Below are positions 18,622 to 27,990 of a DNA stretch of 64,000 nt, one piece after another; within the stretch, counting starts at the first letter, position 1; every line of letters begins with the position of its first letter. This stretch comes from Saprospiraceae bacterium (GTDB lineage: Bacteria; Bacteroidota; Bacteroidia; Chitinophagales; Saprospiraceae). A program made the position numbers and the translations under genes. The DNA is taken from contig JADKGL010000029.1 in assembly GCA_016722295.1 (NCBI GenBank), forward strand, positions 186,001 to 250,000, read 5' to 3'. A model generated the notes under the pieces. That model ran no database searches, was not told where the DNA came from, and saw nothing but the letters and a program-made list of their open reading frames with translations.

Positions 18622-18757
18622 GGCTCACTAACAATTTTAGGTTTGCCGATACGATGCGATTCCAAGATTACTATTCAGTTTTGTATTAATGTTAAATGGA
18701 ATTCTAAATATCCACTTGAAATTGTGCCCTGCTTTTGACAAACCCGTATTAGTTATT
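18622..18757 (-). repeat. Degenerate attC-like site
   Basis: CACTAACAATTTTAGGTTTG on the left and GACAAACCCGTATTAG on the right keep the attC arm order over 135 bp. The central stem is weak. It lies between the SRPBCC gene and the next membrane-protein gene, whose stop is at 18749 inside the right end. Confidence 0.5.
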
Positions 18758-19150
18758 CGTAACATTTTGCTGGTTTACTATTTTCCACAACAAAAAAGCT
18801 GAAATTCCTGTCAAGATTGAACATGATTTTTCAAAATAAGTTTTTGAGAAAAGATTCCCAAAAGTATTCAGTAAAAAAATGGCAAAGAAAACCCATAGAA
18901 TTGCATTAAGTATCCTGCTTGAAAACTTGTATTTTATCAAATCTCCTTTCATTAATAATATGGCAACCAAAAGTAGATTTAATAGAATTGAAACACTTTC
19001 AAAAACATACATTTCGTTTTCGTTTTGAAGCCTTCCTCCCCAAGTTATGTCATATGGTATAATTTTTACAATTATACAAATATGAAAAAGAATTACAGCT
19101 ATTATGAGTACTAAAAGTTTCTTGATTGATTGGTTGAATTTGTGGTTCAT
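18749..19150 (-). CDS. Integral membrane protein of unknown function (133 aa)
   Basis: Four hydrophobic segments are visible: about 10-27 (KKLLVLIIAVILFHICIIV), 50-66 (VSILLNLLLVAILLM), 82-100 (ILNAILWVFFAIFLLNTFG) and 108-125 (FEKSCSILTGISAFLLWKI). There is no recognisable catalytic motif. Its 3' end runs into an attC-like site, a common feature of genes in this array. I do not recognise the family. Confidence 0.6.
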   Translation of the reverse strand: MNHKFNQSIKKLLVLIIAVILFHICIIVKIIPYDITWGGRLQNENEMYVFESVSILLNLLLVAILLMKGDLIKYKFSSRILNAILWVFFAIFLLNTFGNLFSKTYFEKSCSILTGISAFLLWKIVNQQNVTNN

Positions 19151-19156
19151 AAAAAC

Positions 19157-19325
19157 TTAGTAAAAGTTGATTCCTAAAAGCATTGCAGTTGTAAGTCCAA
19201 TGGTCTTACCGATTGGTAAATTTACATTACAATAATTAATTCTAGCTTCTAAATCCAATATAAAATTTTTCTTTCTATTAAGTTCATAGCCAATACGGCA
19301 TTATTTCCTCCCAAATAAAACAGAC
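19157..19325 (-). pseudogene. Fragment of an outer-membrane beta-barrel C-terminus
   Basis: Minus-strand translation gives LGGNNAVLAMNLIERKNF, then LDLEARINYCNVNL and IGLTTAMLLGINFY before a stop at 19157. Alternating hydrophobic strands and a terminal aromatic residue are typical of barrel proteins. There is no start and the upstream part is missing. The identity of the parent protein is unknown. From 19380 to 19500 the sequence (ACTCAAATTTAG, ATGTTCAATATAATTTTA) resembles the centre of the attC-like sites and may be a worn copy. Confidence 0.4.
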
Positions 19326-19533
19326 TAAACTTGCTCCGTGTATCAAGACTATTCCAGTCTTATTATTCAATCTGTTGTTTGTTTAATGGCTGTGATGATG
19401 ATTGTTTTTATGAATACTCAAATTTAGTAAAATGTTCAATATAATTTTATTTGCTGAGACTTGGAATGAGGCCATACTTTTGCCTAGCCTATATTGACCG
19501 TATTTTAATTTTTTACGAAACTGAAAGCTTAGT

Positions 19534-20271
19534 TTACCAAGGAATTTCCTCTGTCTCTGGGTTATTTTCTTCGCTAAAAAATTTTCCTGTAGGTCCATCT
19601 TTGCCGATAAACGCATATTTTAAAATTCTCTTTGCTGCATCTTCTATCTTACCCGTGCCGCGGTGTCCATTAAAATCTGTCTTTGTGTATCCAGGACAAA
19701 CAGCATTTATTTTGAAGTGACTATTTTTTAATTCATATGCTAAGACAACCGTATACATATTCAATGCTGACTTTGAAGAAAGATAAACTACTCCTTTGTA
19801 GTCGTAGTATTTGTATGCTGGGTCGCTATGCAATGTTATTGAACCTTGACTTGAACTAACATTTACTATACGAGGCTCAGGAGATTTTTTTAATAAATCA
19901 ATAAAAGCCTGGGTGACTCTTACAACACCATAGACATTTGTATCAAAGGTAGCTTTGAATTGGTCTATTGATGCATCGAGAGCTGCTTGGGGATAGCCAC
20001 CATATATGCCTGCATTATTGATAAGAATGTCCAATATTTTTGTTTTCTTACCAATCTCTGCTCGAGCATTTTTTACTGATTCATCATCAGTAATATCAAG
20101 TTGAATAGCTTCTACATTGTTAAATCCGTCTAATTTTAATTGGTTCGTAGCATCTAAACCATTTTCTAAATTACGACTAGCTAGAAATACATAAATATCT
20201 TTTTGAGCAAGTTGTCTCGCAACTTCATAGCCAATACTTTTGTTAGCTCCTGTAACTAATGCTGTTTTCAT
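19534..20271 (-). CDS. Short-chain dehydrogenase/reductase (SDR)
   Basis: This 245-aa classical SDR has the NAD(P)-binding TGANKSIGYEVARQL motif at the N-terminus, NNAGIYGG in the middle, the catalytic Ser in VNVSSSQGS and a YLSSK catalytic Tyr/Lys pair. The pattern resembles carbonyl reductase-like SDRs that reduce ketones or quinones with NADPH. It follows the AraC-type regulator gene by 67 bp on the same strand, so the regulator may control it. Confidence 0.88.
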   Translation of the reverse strand: MKTALVTGANKSIGYEVARQLAQKDIYVFLASRNLENGLDATNQLKLDGFNNVEAIQLDITDDESVKNARAEIGKKTKILDILINNAGIYGGYPQAALDASIDQFKATFDTNVYGVVRVTQAFIDLLKKSPEPRIVNVSSSQGSITLHSDPAYKYYDYKGVVYLSSKSALNMYTVVLAYELKNSHFKINAVCPGYTKTDFNGHRGTGKIEDAAKRILKYAFIGKDGPTGKFFSEENNPETEEIPW

Positions 20272-20338
20272 TTTTTTTATTTAAGACGTAAAGGTAGAGA
20301 GACGATTACAAGAGCTGATGGACAATTCAATTTATTGT

Positions 20339-21208
20339 CTAGACAAATCGTGCCGGTTTTCTAAAAAACTCACTTACATTTTTTCCTGTGCATTTTTTGA
20401 AAAGACGTGAAAAGTAATCGGGGTCGTTAAAACCTAATTCATAAGCTAATTCTTTTACTGACAATGAAGAGTATTGTAATTTTCTTTGCGCTTCAATGAT
20501 TAAACGATTAGTGAAAAAATCTTTTGGTGAAATACCCGAATGTTCTTTAACAATGCGATATAAACTGTTAGTAGTTAAAGCTAATTTTTCGGCTATAGTA
20601 TTGATAGATGGTTGCTCAGTGAGATGAGCTTCTACTACTAATTTGAACTCTATAAATTTTGAGAGATTATTGTTTACTATATTTATAGGCTCTTTGTTTT
20701 TGAAATAAGCACAATTCAATTCTACTAATATTGAGTTTAAGTATGCCAATATTATTTCAGTGTCTGTTTGATTTTTATCTATATGAAGAATTTGATTTAA
20801 AATTTCAAACCCCATTCTTACTCTATGCTTTGATGTGTCATCAAAAATTAGTGTTTGTGAGTTTAAAGGGTTGACTAAAAAAGGAAATTGTTGAGGTAAT
20901 AATGTCAACGTGTTTTCATCAAATAATATCTTAAAATATTTTAAATTGTCTGTTTTAGAAGGTGGTGTAAAAACTTGATTCGGCATGGCAAAGAGCAGTT
21001 GCCCATCAATAAGTGTTATATCCTCTAAGTCTAATTTATAAGTAATTGAACCACTTTCAATAAATACAATAAAATAAGAAGTTAATCTTCGTGGTTGAAG
21101 AAACTTTTGTGGAATATCGGCTGTGTGATAGGGATTTTTGTCTGAATTAATTTTTATCTCCAATTTGTCGTTTTTTATTTTGTCTTTTTTTTTGTTGGTT
21201 ATTTGCAA
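20339..21208 (-). CDS. AraC family transcriptional regulator
   Basis: This 289-aa protein has an N-terminal cupin-like sensing region (about 30-140) and a C-terminal AraC double HTH (about 190-289). The second helix-turn-helix signature is ELAYELGFNDPDYFSRLFKK followed by TGKNVSEFFR. It lies directly upstream of the SDR gene on the same strand and is its likely regulator. The ligand is unknown. Confidence 0.88.
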   Translation of the reverse strand: MQITNKKKDKIKNDKLEIKINSDKNPYHTADIPQKFLQPRRLTSYFIVFIESGSITYKLDLEDITLIDGQLLFAMPNQVFTPPSKTDNLKYFKILFDENTLTLLPQQFPFLVNPLNSQTLIFDDTSKHRVRMGFEILNQILHIDKNQTDTEIILAYLNSILVELNCAYFKNKEPINIVNNNLSKFIEFKLVVEAHLTEQPSINTIAEKLALTTNSLYRIVKEHSGISPKDFFTNRLIIEAQRKLQYSSLSVKELAYELGFNDPDYFSRLFKKCTGKNVSEFFRKPARFV

Positions 21209-21429
21209 TTTGCATTTATTGGTTTTGTATGGTGTCGTTATTTAATACCACTAATGATTGGCACTTAATGAATAACTAGATTAGTACTACCATAGTTCAT
21301 CAAATGCATATTTTTTGTGTAGTCATAAATGTGTTATTGAAGCACTAAACATTCATTTCTACCAAAACCATTATTAACGGTTCTTTGTTTTCAATTTATA
21401 CTTTTCGGGTTTAGTTTTAGCTCGTTCGA

Positions 21430-21600
21430 TTAGTTTGGATTACCTTTTTGAAACCAAATAATATGGTAAAAATTTGTTCTATGAGTTGAAGTTAAAATGC
21501 CTTTTTGAGTTTCAAAAGTCGAAGCAATGTCAAGTATTTCAAATTCTTGCGAAAGTCCTGACTTGAAATCGTATTTTTTAATGTCTGTTGTCATTGCCAT
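21430..21600 (-). pseudogene. N-terminal fragment of an AraC-family regulator
   Basis: A 56-codon open frame from ATG at 21600 reads TTDIKKYDFKSGLSQEFEIL and THRTNFYHIIWFQKGNPN before a stop. The FYHIIWFQKGNP motif is typical of the N-terminal sensing half of Bacteroidota AraC regulators of about 280-300 aa. The DNA-binding half is missing, so this is a truncated relic. The remaining sequence to 21889 contains no gene I can support. Confidence 0.65.
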
Positions 21601-21889
21601 TGTGTTGGTACAATTACCTCTACTGTTTTACGGATTCCCGAAGAGCAGAATTATTATCACAAAGCTTCATTTGGTGCATTGAACTTTTGGCTCCCACAAA
21701 ACTGTCTACAGCGCACGAGACTCCGCCTTTTGTAAATGTGCTTTCATATGCTGCACTTTCTATCATTTTGTGTTTGCCGATCCTGACAAATTTAAAGTTA
21801 TGTCTTTTTTTGCTTATTCGCTTTAGCTGTACTTTGACCTATTTAGAAGTCTGGTGAGTAAATAGATACAAGAATTTAATTGCCATTGA

Positions 21890-23488
21890 TTAATCAACCA
21901 AAATTAATTTCTTAGTGATCGAATTTTGACCTGACTTTATTTTTATGTAGTAATGCCCTGAAGGGAGCCAGTCAGCATTTATTTGCGAATTATGTTCACC
22001 AATATTAAGCTTATCATCCATTAGTCTCATAACTTCTCTTCCAAAAATGTCGCATAGTGAAACACTGACTCTTGCGGATTCGGTTAAAGTAATTGATATT
22101 GTAAACTGATTTTTTGCTGGGTTAGGAAATACATTGGCTGAGGTCATCGTAAGCTTGTTTTCTTTTACTCCTGATATTCTGTCAGGGCTTAGAACGAGAA
22201 TAAATCTGTTACCTTCATCGGAACTAATATAAACTTTACCCAACTTGTCAATGGCTATACCTACAGGTCTGCCCCAAAAAGTACGGTTAACTGTGTCAGT
22301 TATAAAACCTGAACAAAAATCTGCAATATAATCTACTGTTGTATCCTGAGCCGAAGACAAGTGACCATAAATTACTTTATATCCTCGAAAATCACGTGGA
22401 TTGGTCGTATTCCAAGAACCTCTCATGGCTGATATAAATCCGTACTGCATGGTCGTGCCAAACTGTGGGTTAAGAAATTGGAGTGCCATTGGAGCTGAGT
22501 GTGCACGTATTAATGCAGCAGGGTGAACAAGCGATGCAACCTTGGCTGAATCTATAGCAGTAATAGGTAGTAACGACTGATAAGCGCCTAAGTTAAAATT
22601 AAACCATTCACCTCCACCATAGGCAAATGGATGTCCATAAAAGCCATTGTCCCTCACAATATCTATCCATTCAGGAGGTGTTTCATTGCCCTGTTGATCG
22701 CTGCCATTATTATTGGCCCACAAGCGGTTTGTAACTGGATGCATTGCCATGCCAACTGCATTTCTTATACCAGATGCGAATATTCTGCCACCAGTACCGT
22801 CCTCATTATATTCTTTGATCACAGCACGGTCGGTCGTTTCCCTGCATACATTGCATGAGGAACCAATCGAAACGTATACCTTATGGTTTATAGAATCAAA
22901 TACAATGGTGCGTGTAGTATGACCTCCTGTGTTGTTATTAATGCCACTAATAAATATTGTCTTTGTTTCATAAACTCCATCGGCATCCCCATCTGTACAC
23001 TTCCATATTCTGGTGGGTTCTGTAACATACATTGCACCTTTGTAAAACGTTATATCATGATTTCCTGAAAAGCCAGTTGCAGATTCAATGATTGTATCAG
23101 CAACTCCATCCATATTAGTATCCGGCAAAGCAAATACTTTTCCAGCACTCATATCAGACACATGCAATATGTCAGTCGGACTAAATGCCATGAATCTGGG
23201 TTTTATTAATCCACCTGCATGATAAACCGAAACAGAATAGTTTGTAGGCACACTTAGTGTTCTCGTTCCAGGGAAAACTCCAATAAACTTTGCAGGAACA
23301 TTTACTGTATCAATATATGTACCAAGGCTGACAACAGGCGTTAGCAGTGCAGATTGCGAATAAACAAATTGCGTGGAGAGGATTAACAGTAACACTAGTC
23401 GGGACCTAAGTAAGTCGTATCTGTTTAAACCTATTGTAGTATTGTATAAAATTGAATTGTTCATATATTTTCTTCTTATTAAAGACAC
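21890..23488 (-). CDS. Secreted PQQ-type sugar dehydrogenase-like protein with T9SS sorting domain
   Basis: This 532-aa protein has an N-terminal signal region (RLVLLLILSTQFVYSQSA), a beta-propeller resembling soluble PQQ-dependent glucose dehydrogenases (SGNHDITFYKGAMYVTEPTR, ASGIRNAVGMAMHP, DNGFYGHPFAYGGG) and a C-terminal type A sorting domain (VFPNPAKNQF ... GHYYIKIKSGQNSITKKLIL). The sorting domain sends it through the T9SS to the cell surface or medium. Start could also be ATG at 23464. It sits left of an attC-like site at 23508-23645. Confidence 0.85.
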   Translation of the reverse strand: MSLIRRKYMNNSILYNTTIGLNRYDLLRSRLVLLLILSTQFVYSQSALLTPVVSLGTYIDTVNVPAKFIGVFPGTRTLSVPTNYSVSVYHAGGLIKPRFMAFSPTDILHVSDMSAGKVFALPDTNMDGVADTIIESATGFSGNHDITFYKGAMYVTEPTRIWKCTDGDADGVYETKTIFISGINNNTGGHTTRTIVFDSINHKVYVSIGSSCNVCRETTDRAVIKEYNEDGTGGRIFASGIRNAVGMAMHPVTNRLWANNNGSDQQGNETPPEWIDIVRDNGFYGHPFAYGGGEWFNFNLGAYQSLLPITAIDSAKVASLVHPAALIRAHSAPMALQFLNPQFGTTMQYGFISAMRGSWNTTNPRDFRGYKVIYGHLSSAQDTTVDYIADFCSGFITDTVNRTFWGRPVGIAIDKLGKVYISSDEGNRFILVLSPDRISGVKENKLTMTSANVFPNPAKNQFTISITLTESARVSVSLCDIFGREVMRLMDDKLNIGEHNSQINADWLPSGHYYIKIKSGQNSITKKLILVD

Positions 23489-23507
23489 TTAAATTGCCAA
23501 TAAGGTT

Positions 23508-23645
23508 GAACTTAACGTTTGACAGCTACCCGAAGGTGGTGATTTCAAAGCGATTCACTGTTAACAAAGCAGAAACTTTGATAGAAGCACAAAGCATGAT
23601 TTAATCACTGTATCGCCACTTTTGGGTAGGTGCTGTTAAACACAG
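23508..23645 (-). repeat. attC-like site, atypical arms
   Basis: Left arm CTTAACG ... CAGCTACCCGAAGGTGG pairs with right arm CCACTTTTGGGTAGGTGCTG ... GTTAAAC. The stem sequence differs from the main families while the layout and length are kept. The right end GTTAAACAC is exactly complementary to GTGTTTAAC at 24702-24710, defining the ends of the cassette that carries the 345-aa T9SS protein. Confidence 0.7.
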
Positions 23646-23646
23646 T

Positions 23647-24684
23647 TTATTCGGTTTTTATAAATCTTGTGTTATATTGATTCCCTGAATTATTAGTAAT
23701 ACTCAAAAAATAAATACCATTTGGTAAACTTGAAACATTAATGCAATCTTGATTGTTTTTATTTATTTCAGATAATTTCAGCGTTCCAAAGATATCTCTA
23801 ATTTCGATTTTGATGAACCCATTGTTATCATTAATTTCAATAGTCATTTTATCTTTGACTGGATTAGGATACAATGAAATTCTATTTTCAACATTGGGTT
23901 TTAACCCTGTTAAAATCATGGAATCTATACGAGTAAATATGTATTCTAAAGGTCCGTATGTGCCAAAGTGCCACTGTTCAAGTTTAAAAACATTGCCACT
24001 ATTATAAAACTTTATCGTTCTGAGCTCATCATTTGTTGTTGAAAAATTATCATAGCGAATTAGCATATCACCATTTGCAATTCCCAAGTAATTTACATTT
24101 AAAACTGTTATTTTCTTATCTGGATAATCATTATCAGTTCCATAATAAAAAGCAGTAGGATAACAAACTTCAGAACCATTAAAATATTTATAACAAGATA
24201 TTGCATGAGATGAATAATGTCCATCAATTTGAACCGTTAGATCAACATTGTATGGTGGAGTCCAGGGATTCACAATACTTCCTATCCAATGACCCGTTAA
24301 ATAATTTTGATAATCGATAATCGATAAATTTGTCAAAAAGACTGTAGTATCATAAGAATAGTCAATTCTATAATAAGAACTGGTTATGGAGCTATATTGA
24401 TTAGCACTATCAATTGTTACAGCTTTGATTCTAAAAATAGTTTCATCACCCGAAATTAATATCGGTAAAGTATATAAATTGCTTGTTGTATCCGGAGTAG
24501 AACTATCTGTCGTATAAAATATTCTGACATTATTAGATTCCGTATACAGTTGTAATAAAAGGTCATGATTATATGCTCCCGCCATGATACTATATTTAGG
24601 TGCATATACCTGATATGGTTGCGCAATTATTAAATCAAATTGCAACATAAGTAAAATTGCTAATAAAGTTATCTTTGATTTCAT
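23647..24684 (-). CDS. Secreted protein with chitobiase-like domain and T9SS sorting domain
   Basis: This 345-aa protein has a signal peptide (KITLLAILLMLQFDLIIAQP) and a region (about 25-110) resembling the CHB_HEX_C-type beta-sandwich (YTTDSSTPDTTSNLY, FRIKAVTIDSANQYSSI). A middle part (about 110-255) is of unknown function, and a type A T9SS sorting domain follows (ISLYPNPVKDKMTI ... LPNGIYFLSITNNSG). No catalytic motif is visible. It occupies a complete cassette between 23.6 and 24.7 kb and may be transcribed from the promoter in the 334-bp element upstream. Confidence 0.75.
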   Translation of the reverse strand: MKSKITLLAILLMLQFDLIIAQPYQVYAPKYSIMAGAYNHDLLLQLYTESNNVRIFYTTDSSTPDTTSNLYTLPILISGDETIFRIKAVTIDSANQYSSITSSYYRIDYSYDTTVFLTNLSIIDYQNYLTGHWIGSIVNPWTPPYNVDLTVQIDGHYSSHAISCYKYFNGSEVCYPTAFYYGTDNDYPDKKITVLNVNYLGIANGDMLIRYDNFSTTNDELRTIKFYNSGNVFKLEQWHFGTYGPLEYIFTRIDSMILTGLKPNVENRISLYPNPVKDKMTIEINDNNGFIKIEIRDIFGTLKLSEINKNNQDCINVSSLPNGIYFLSITNNSGNQYNTRFIKTE

Positions 24685-24702
24685 AATTTTTTTTTAATTT
24701 GT

Positions 24703-24983
24703 GTTTAACATCTCGCTTTACGCAAGTTTAAACTTGCGGCAATCTACTATTATCCGAGAAATATACGCAAGTTTCTTTTTGTGGGAGAGCTTTATGCTAT
24801 GAAGTTGAAATTGGTTATGTTGTTTTTTCATATGTATTGATTTAAAACTGTTGACAAATATAGGATATTTACAATAAATTTGTCTAATTTTAATTTTACT
24901 GATTATTTTGTATTGTTTACTTCTGTTATCGGGGTATAAATTTCAGTAGTTTTGAGTGATTTAAGACTCAGAGTTAACTGCAT
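24703..24983 (-). repeat. Long attC-like junction, copy 1 of the 334-bp element
   Basis: Positions 24713-25046 are nearly identical, and equal in length, to 43702-44035. Outer boxes are GTTTAAC (left) and GAGTTAACTGC (right), placed exactly where cassette ends are expected. Each is complementary to the far end of its own cassette. The internal sequence does not resemble the 140-bp families. It contains the near-palindrome CGCAAGTTTAAACTTGCG at 24723-24740. Confidence 0.65.
24855..24862 (-). promoter_or_regulatory. Candidate -7 element inside the 334-bp element
   Basis: The minus strand reads TATATTTG, an exact TAnnTTTG, 170 bp upstream of the T9SS gene start at 24684. The same octamer is kept in the second copy of the element at 43844-43851, upstream of the GGCT gene. 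No clear TTTG at the usual spacing was found. Confidence 0.35.
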
Positions 24984-24998
24984 ATACAGGATATATAA

Positions 24999-26012
24999 TC
25001 ATCCCTCAATTTGATGCGTCAATCTGCTTCGAAGGAATAAAAAAGTTTTAAATTCTGCCCCACTTTTGAGATGCATGTTTGCTGCCTTTTTTTTAAGTTC
25101 TGTTAAAAGTCTTTCAAATGTCAAGGTCAATATTTGATGTTTTTTTCCTTCAGTTACAATGTATTCTGTTAAAGATTTTAATTCTGTGTTTGATTTTTTT
25201 GACTTAAAGTCTGAGTGCATAGAAGATGTTGTTTCAAAAGGTAGATTTTTTAATTTTTTCAGTGTCAAATTAGTAATATCGTCAGAAATACTTATGTTTT
25301 TTGCAGTTGCAATTTGTTTAACTTCTTCAATGAGTTGAAGAATTATTTCTAGCTTTTTAGGGTCTGCTAGTATTTCGCCTATAGAGCTGTCGAAATAGCT
25401 TGTTGCTGTCGCTGTCGGTGATATATAAATAAATTTCTCCCAAATAATCGAAGAAATATTTTTTGAAAGTGTTGCATTTATGTTTGCTTGTTTAAAAAGT
25501 GTTTCAAGCAAATTTAATTTTTCACTTTCAAAATGATCAAGCCCAAAATATACAGTTTCTATATTTGCTAAATTTTCAATTTTCCCAGCTTGGGTCAAAC
25601 GAGAAACTATATAAGCACAACCGTCTAAAATTAGGTTATTTGGTAATATACTTTTTATGCGGTCTTTACTATCAACACCATTGAGTAAAGGCAAAATAAT
25701 TGTGTCTTTATTCTGACAAACTGCCAACTGTTCTATTACAGTTTCAATGTCGTAACTTTTTGTACACAGGATAATAAAGTCAACGATTCTAATTTCATTT
25801 GGATTATCCGTTGCTAATGTGGGAATTGCAATAAATCCATTGTCACCTTTTGTAACCATTAGTCCATTTTTTTGTATTTCTTGAAGGTGTTTTCCTCTTG
25901 CATAGAATATAATTTCTACTTCCTTGCTTTGATAAAAATGTTTTGCAAGTAGTCCGCCAAAGTAGCCACCAACTCCTCCAATTCCTGCGATTAAAATTCT
26001 TGTCTTTTTCAT
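24999..26012 (-). CDS. panE: 2-dehydropantoate 2-reductase family protein
   Basis: This 337-aa protein has the N-terminal NADPH-binding loop (RILIAGIGGVGGYFGGLLAK), LCTKSYDIE and the PLLNGVDSKDRI motif of ketopantoate reductases, then a helical C-terminal domain with ISSIIWEKFIYISPTATATS. It would reduce ketopantoate to pantoate in pantothenate synthesis, though the family contains other hydroxyacid reductases. Its last 16 or so codons belong to the duplicated 334-bp element. Cassette ends GTTAACTGC and GCAGCTAAC (26034) are complementary. Confidence 0.82.
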   Translation of the reverse strand: MKKTRILIAGIGGVGGYFGGLLAKHFYQSKEVEIIFYARGKHLQEIQKNGLMVTKGDNGFIAIPTLATDNPNEIRIVDFIILCTKSYDIETVIEQLAVCQNKDTIILPLLNGVDSKDRIKSILPNNLILDGCAYIVSRLTQAGKIENLANIETVYFGLDHFESEKLNLLETLFKQANINATLSKNISSIIWEKFIYISPTATATSYFDSSIGEILADPKKLEIILQLIEEVKQIATAKNISISDDITNLTLKKLKNLPFETTSSMHSDFKSKKSNTELKSLTEYIVTEGKKHQILTLTFERLLTELKKKAANMHLKSGAEFKTFLFLRSRLTHQIEG

Positions 26013-26464
26013 TTTATAATGTCTGTGTAAAATGGCAGCTAACTCAAAGGAAAGTAGTTGCCAAAATCAAACTAGTAACTTGTTTATTCTTTTAAATTAA
26101 GAGAATCCATAATGGGTAAGTATAAAGAGAAAATCTTTGTAATTCATATTCCTATGCGTAGTGTGTATGATGCTTTTATCTATAAAAATAGGAATTTAGA
26201 TTTAATTGTGAAATAGTAGTGTAGGTTAAAATTTGAAATTTAATAAACATAACCAAAAAACGAAGTTTTGAGTCTTAATTAATTCTAGATGTGTACAAGA
26301 TACATCTAATGAGAGAACTGAGAGATAATCTAGAAGTTTCTTAGAAAAAAGCCCTTTGCGTTTTTATATTTAACTTTGCCTGTAGGTAAAGATTAGCTTT
26401 AGAATTCTTAGCTTTGGGCTTTCTCTTTACGGCTAAATATTAAAATGTTATGTGTCGTATTTTT
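26013..26464. other. Gene-free stretch between panE and the DUF2834-like gene
   Basis: A cassette-type left box GCAGCTAACTC at 26034-26044 and a right box GTTATGTGTCG near 26450 mark the ends of about 420 bp. This is too long for the usual site and shows no stem like the other sites. I see no open reading frame with coding character. It may be a worn or gene-less cassette. Confidence 0.4.
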
Positions 26465-26812
26465 TTATAGCTGTCTTCTCAAATGAAGTTCTCTAATGAA
26501 CAAAAATAAGGGGAAGCCAAATGCATAAGCAATGAATACAGTTAAGAATAGATATAGCCAAACTCTTTTCATTTTTAGCCGAAGTCCCTCCAAGAGAATA
26601 AAAAATGTCCCCGCAATTGTACCCGTCCAAAAATCGAAACTTAAACTTTTTGCGTAATAATTATCTGTCCAAGTACTCGTAATAAACTCGATACTGTCAA
26701 AATTACCTTTGTGTTCGATAATACCAAGCAAGGCAAAATAAAAAGTTAGTCCTCCGCCAAGTATTGTCAAAAGTAGATAGAAATAATGTTTGTTATTTAA
26801 AATGGCATTCAT
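26465..26812 (-). CDS. Small membrane protein, DUF2834-like
   Basis: This 115-aa protein has three hydrophobic segments (about 11-31 YFYLLLTILGGGLTFYFALL, 61-77 and 84-105 WLYLFLTVFIAYAFGFPLFL) and a C-terminal LFIRELHLRRQL. The layout, with an acidic DFWTGTIAGTFF loop, resembles DUF2834 proteins, whose role is unknown. It is a single-gene cassette with an upstream attC-like site carrying a promoter at 27017-27050. Confidence 0.65.
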   Translation of the reverse strand: MNAILNNKHYFYLLLTILGGGLTFYFALLGIIEHKGNFDSIEFITSTWTDNYYAKSLSFDFWTGTIAGTFFILLEGLRLKMKRVWLYLFLTVFIAYAFGFPLFLFIRELHLRRQL

Positions 26813-26963
26813 ATTTAATTTTGTTTTAGATCGTTTTCGACTATAATGAGACTTTCGTTTACACCATTTTCGCGGTGCATTTTTTCTGCGATATATGTTA
26901 CTTTTCCGAACCTTTGGTTACTTTCTATTTTGTTTGTCATTGATGCTGGTGGTTCGGTAATAT

Positions 26964-27096
26964 GGCGCATTATGATTTGGAGCTTGACGAAGCTTGGCAA
27001 TTTGAAATACAAGGTTCAAATTTAGTACAAATATTCATTAGAATTACAAATATTTAATTAAGCACTTTTTTCCCCATTTTGCCTTAGTTAGCCGTT
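26964..27096 (-). repeat. attC-like site with promoter
   Basis: Left arm CATTATGATTTGGAGCTTG and right arm CCCCATTTTGCCTTAGTTAGC. The site contains TAAATTTG (minus strand, 27017-27024) and TTTG (27047-27050) with 22-nt spacing, reading towards the gene ending at 26465. Arms are partly eroded. Confidence 0.7.
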
Positions 27097-27429
27097 CTTT
27101 GTTCTTTTTCTTTCATTTAATTTAGATAAAAATGTCGCGTTGTTTATTACAACTGTGTTGTAAGTATCAATGCAACTCATTATCTCTTTTTCTGGTCCGC
27201 TAATCCATTCATTACTTCCGTAAAAAGCGTCTTGGCTTTCTTTACGTTGCTCTACGCTTTCGTAACTACGAATTAAATAAAAACTTTCTTTGTCAATAAG
27301 AGAAAAACCAAAGTCGACAACATTAATTTTCCAACGTTTCATCATTGGCAATGATTGTTCTGTAAAAACTTTAAAAAAAATCTCTGACGAATTTGTTTTG
27401 AATTTATAAATTCTTATTTCTGTTATCAT
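27088..27429 (-). CDS. NIPSNAP-like family protein (intact copy)
   Basis: From ATG at 27429 this is a 113-aa protein beginning ITEIRIYKFKTNSSE, with FGFSLIDKESFYLIRSYES and RKESQDAFYGSNEWI. The pattern is that of the NIPSNAP/dimeric alpha-beta barrel family (EIRxYxF at the N-terminus). The start overlaps the stop of the upstream DUF1579-like gene by 4 bp (ATGA). An upstream in-frame TTG would add an unlikely 25-residue extension. A second copy of this gene pair, with this gene frameshifted, lies at 58388-59246. Confidence 0.78.
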   Translation of the reverse strand: MITEIRIYKFKTNSSEIFFKVFTEQSLPMMKRWKINVVDFGFSLIDKESFYLIRSYESVEQRKESQDAFYGSNEWISGPEKEIMSCIDTYNTVVINNATFLSKLNERKRTKNG

Positions 27430-27947
27430 TTTATTCTGTTTGCATACATATACCAATTCCATTCCCAAGTTATTCCATTGTCTGTTGAAAATGCCTGACT
27501 CCAAATTGGATTGTCAATGTCAGTTTTGTCCCAATGAAATAATACAATAATGTCCTGTCCTTTGAACTTGTCTTTGCAATAGAATTTTCCGATAGTTCCG
27601 TCAAATGAGCCAACCATTGGAGGGTCAAAAGAAACTGCGTTACTGTCTGCCCAATAAATGCTCCACAATTTTGTTTGTGGGTTAAATAGTCTGATTGCAA
27701 TTCCTTCAAATACTTCTCCGGCAAATGTGGCAGAAAATTTATTCATATTGGCAAAACCTTTTAACAAGGGTGAGGTGTCGTCAGTTGAATTAAACTCTAT
27801 CCATTCGTCACAATTGTTTAGTCGTTCTTTACGTTTTCTGTTACGAATATTCCACTTGCCTATGTAAAAGTCAAAGTCGGTGTTTGATGAAGTTGGCGAA
27901 GCAAAAACTTCTAATTGTTCATTTTTGTTTATTTTTAAATCTTGCAT
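27426..27947 (-). CDS. DUF1579-like protein (lipocalin-type), copy 1
   Basis: This 173-aa protein contains DFDFYIGKWNIRNRK, the FxxGxW-type opening of lipocalin-like DUF1579 proteins, followed by strand-rich sequence (LLKGFANMNKFSATF, WSIYWADSNAVSFDPPMVGS) and a tryptophan-rich end (ITWEWNWYMYANRI). It has no signal peptide. It is the first gene of a two-gene cassette with the NIPSNAP-like gene. The copy at 58725-59246 has about 90% identical residues by eye. Function unknown; fold assignment is inference. Confidence 0.72.
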   Translation of the reverse strand: MQDLKINKNEQLEVFASPTSSNTDFDFYIGKWNIRNRKRKERLNNCDEWIEFNSTDDTSPLLKGFANMNKFSATFAGEVFEGIAIRLFNPQTKLWSIYWADSNAVSFDPPMVGSFDGTIGKFYCKDKFKGQDIIVLFHWDKTDIDNPIWSQAFSTDNGITWEWNWYMYANRIK

Positions 27948-27990
27948 ATTCTTTTGTTTAATTGTTGTTTATGAGTTGTCGGCATACATT

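Noticed and set aside
21588..21857. Plus-strand open frame of 89 codons
   Set aside because: Cysteine/leucine-rich composition without family pattern; it overlaps a recognisable minus-strand AraC remnant.
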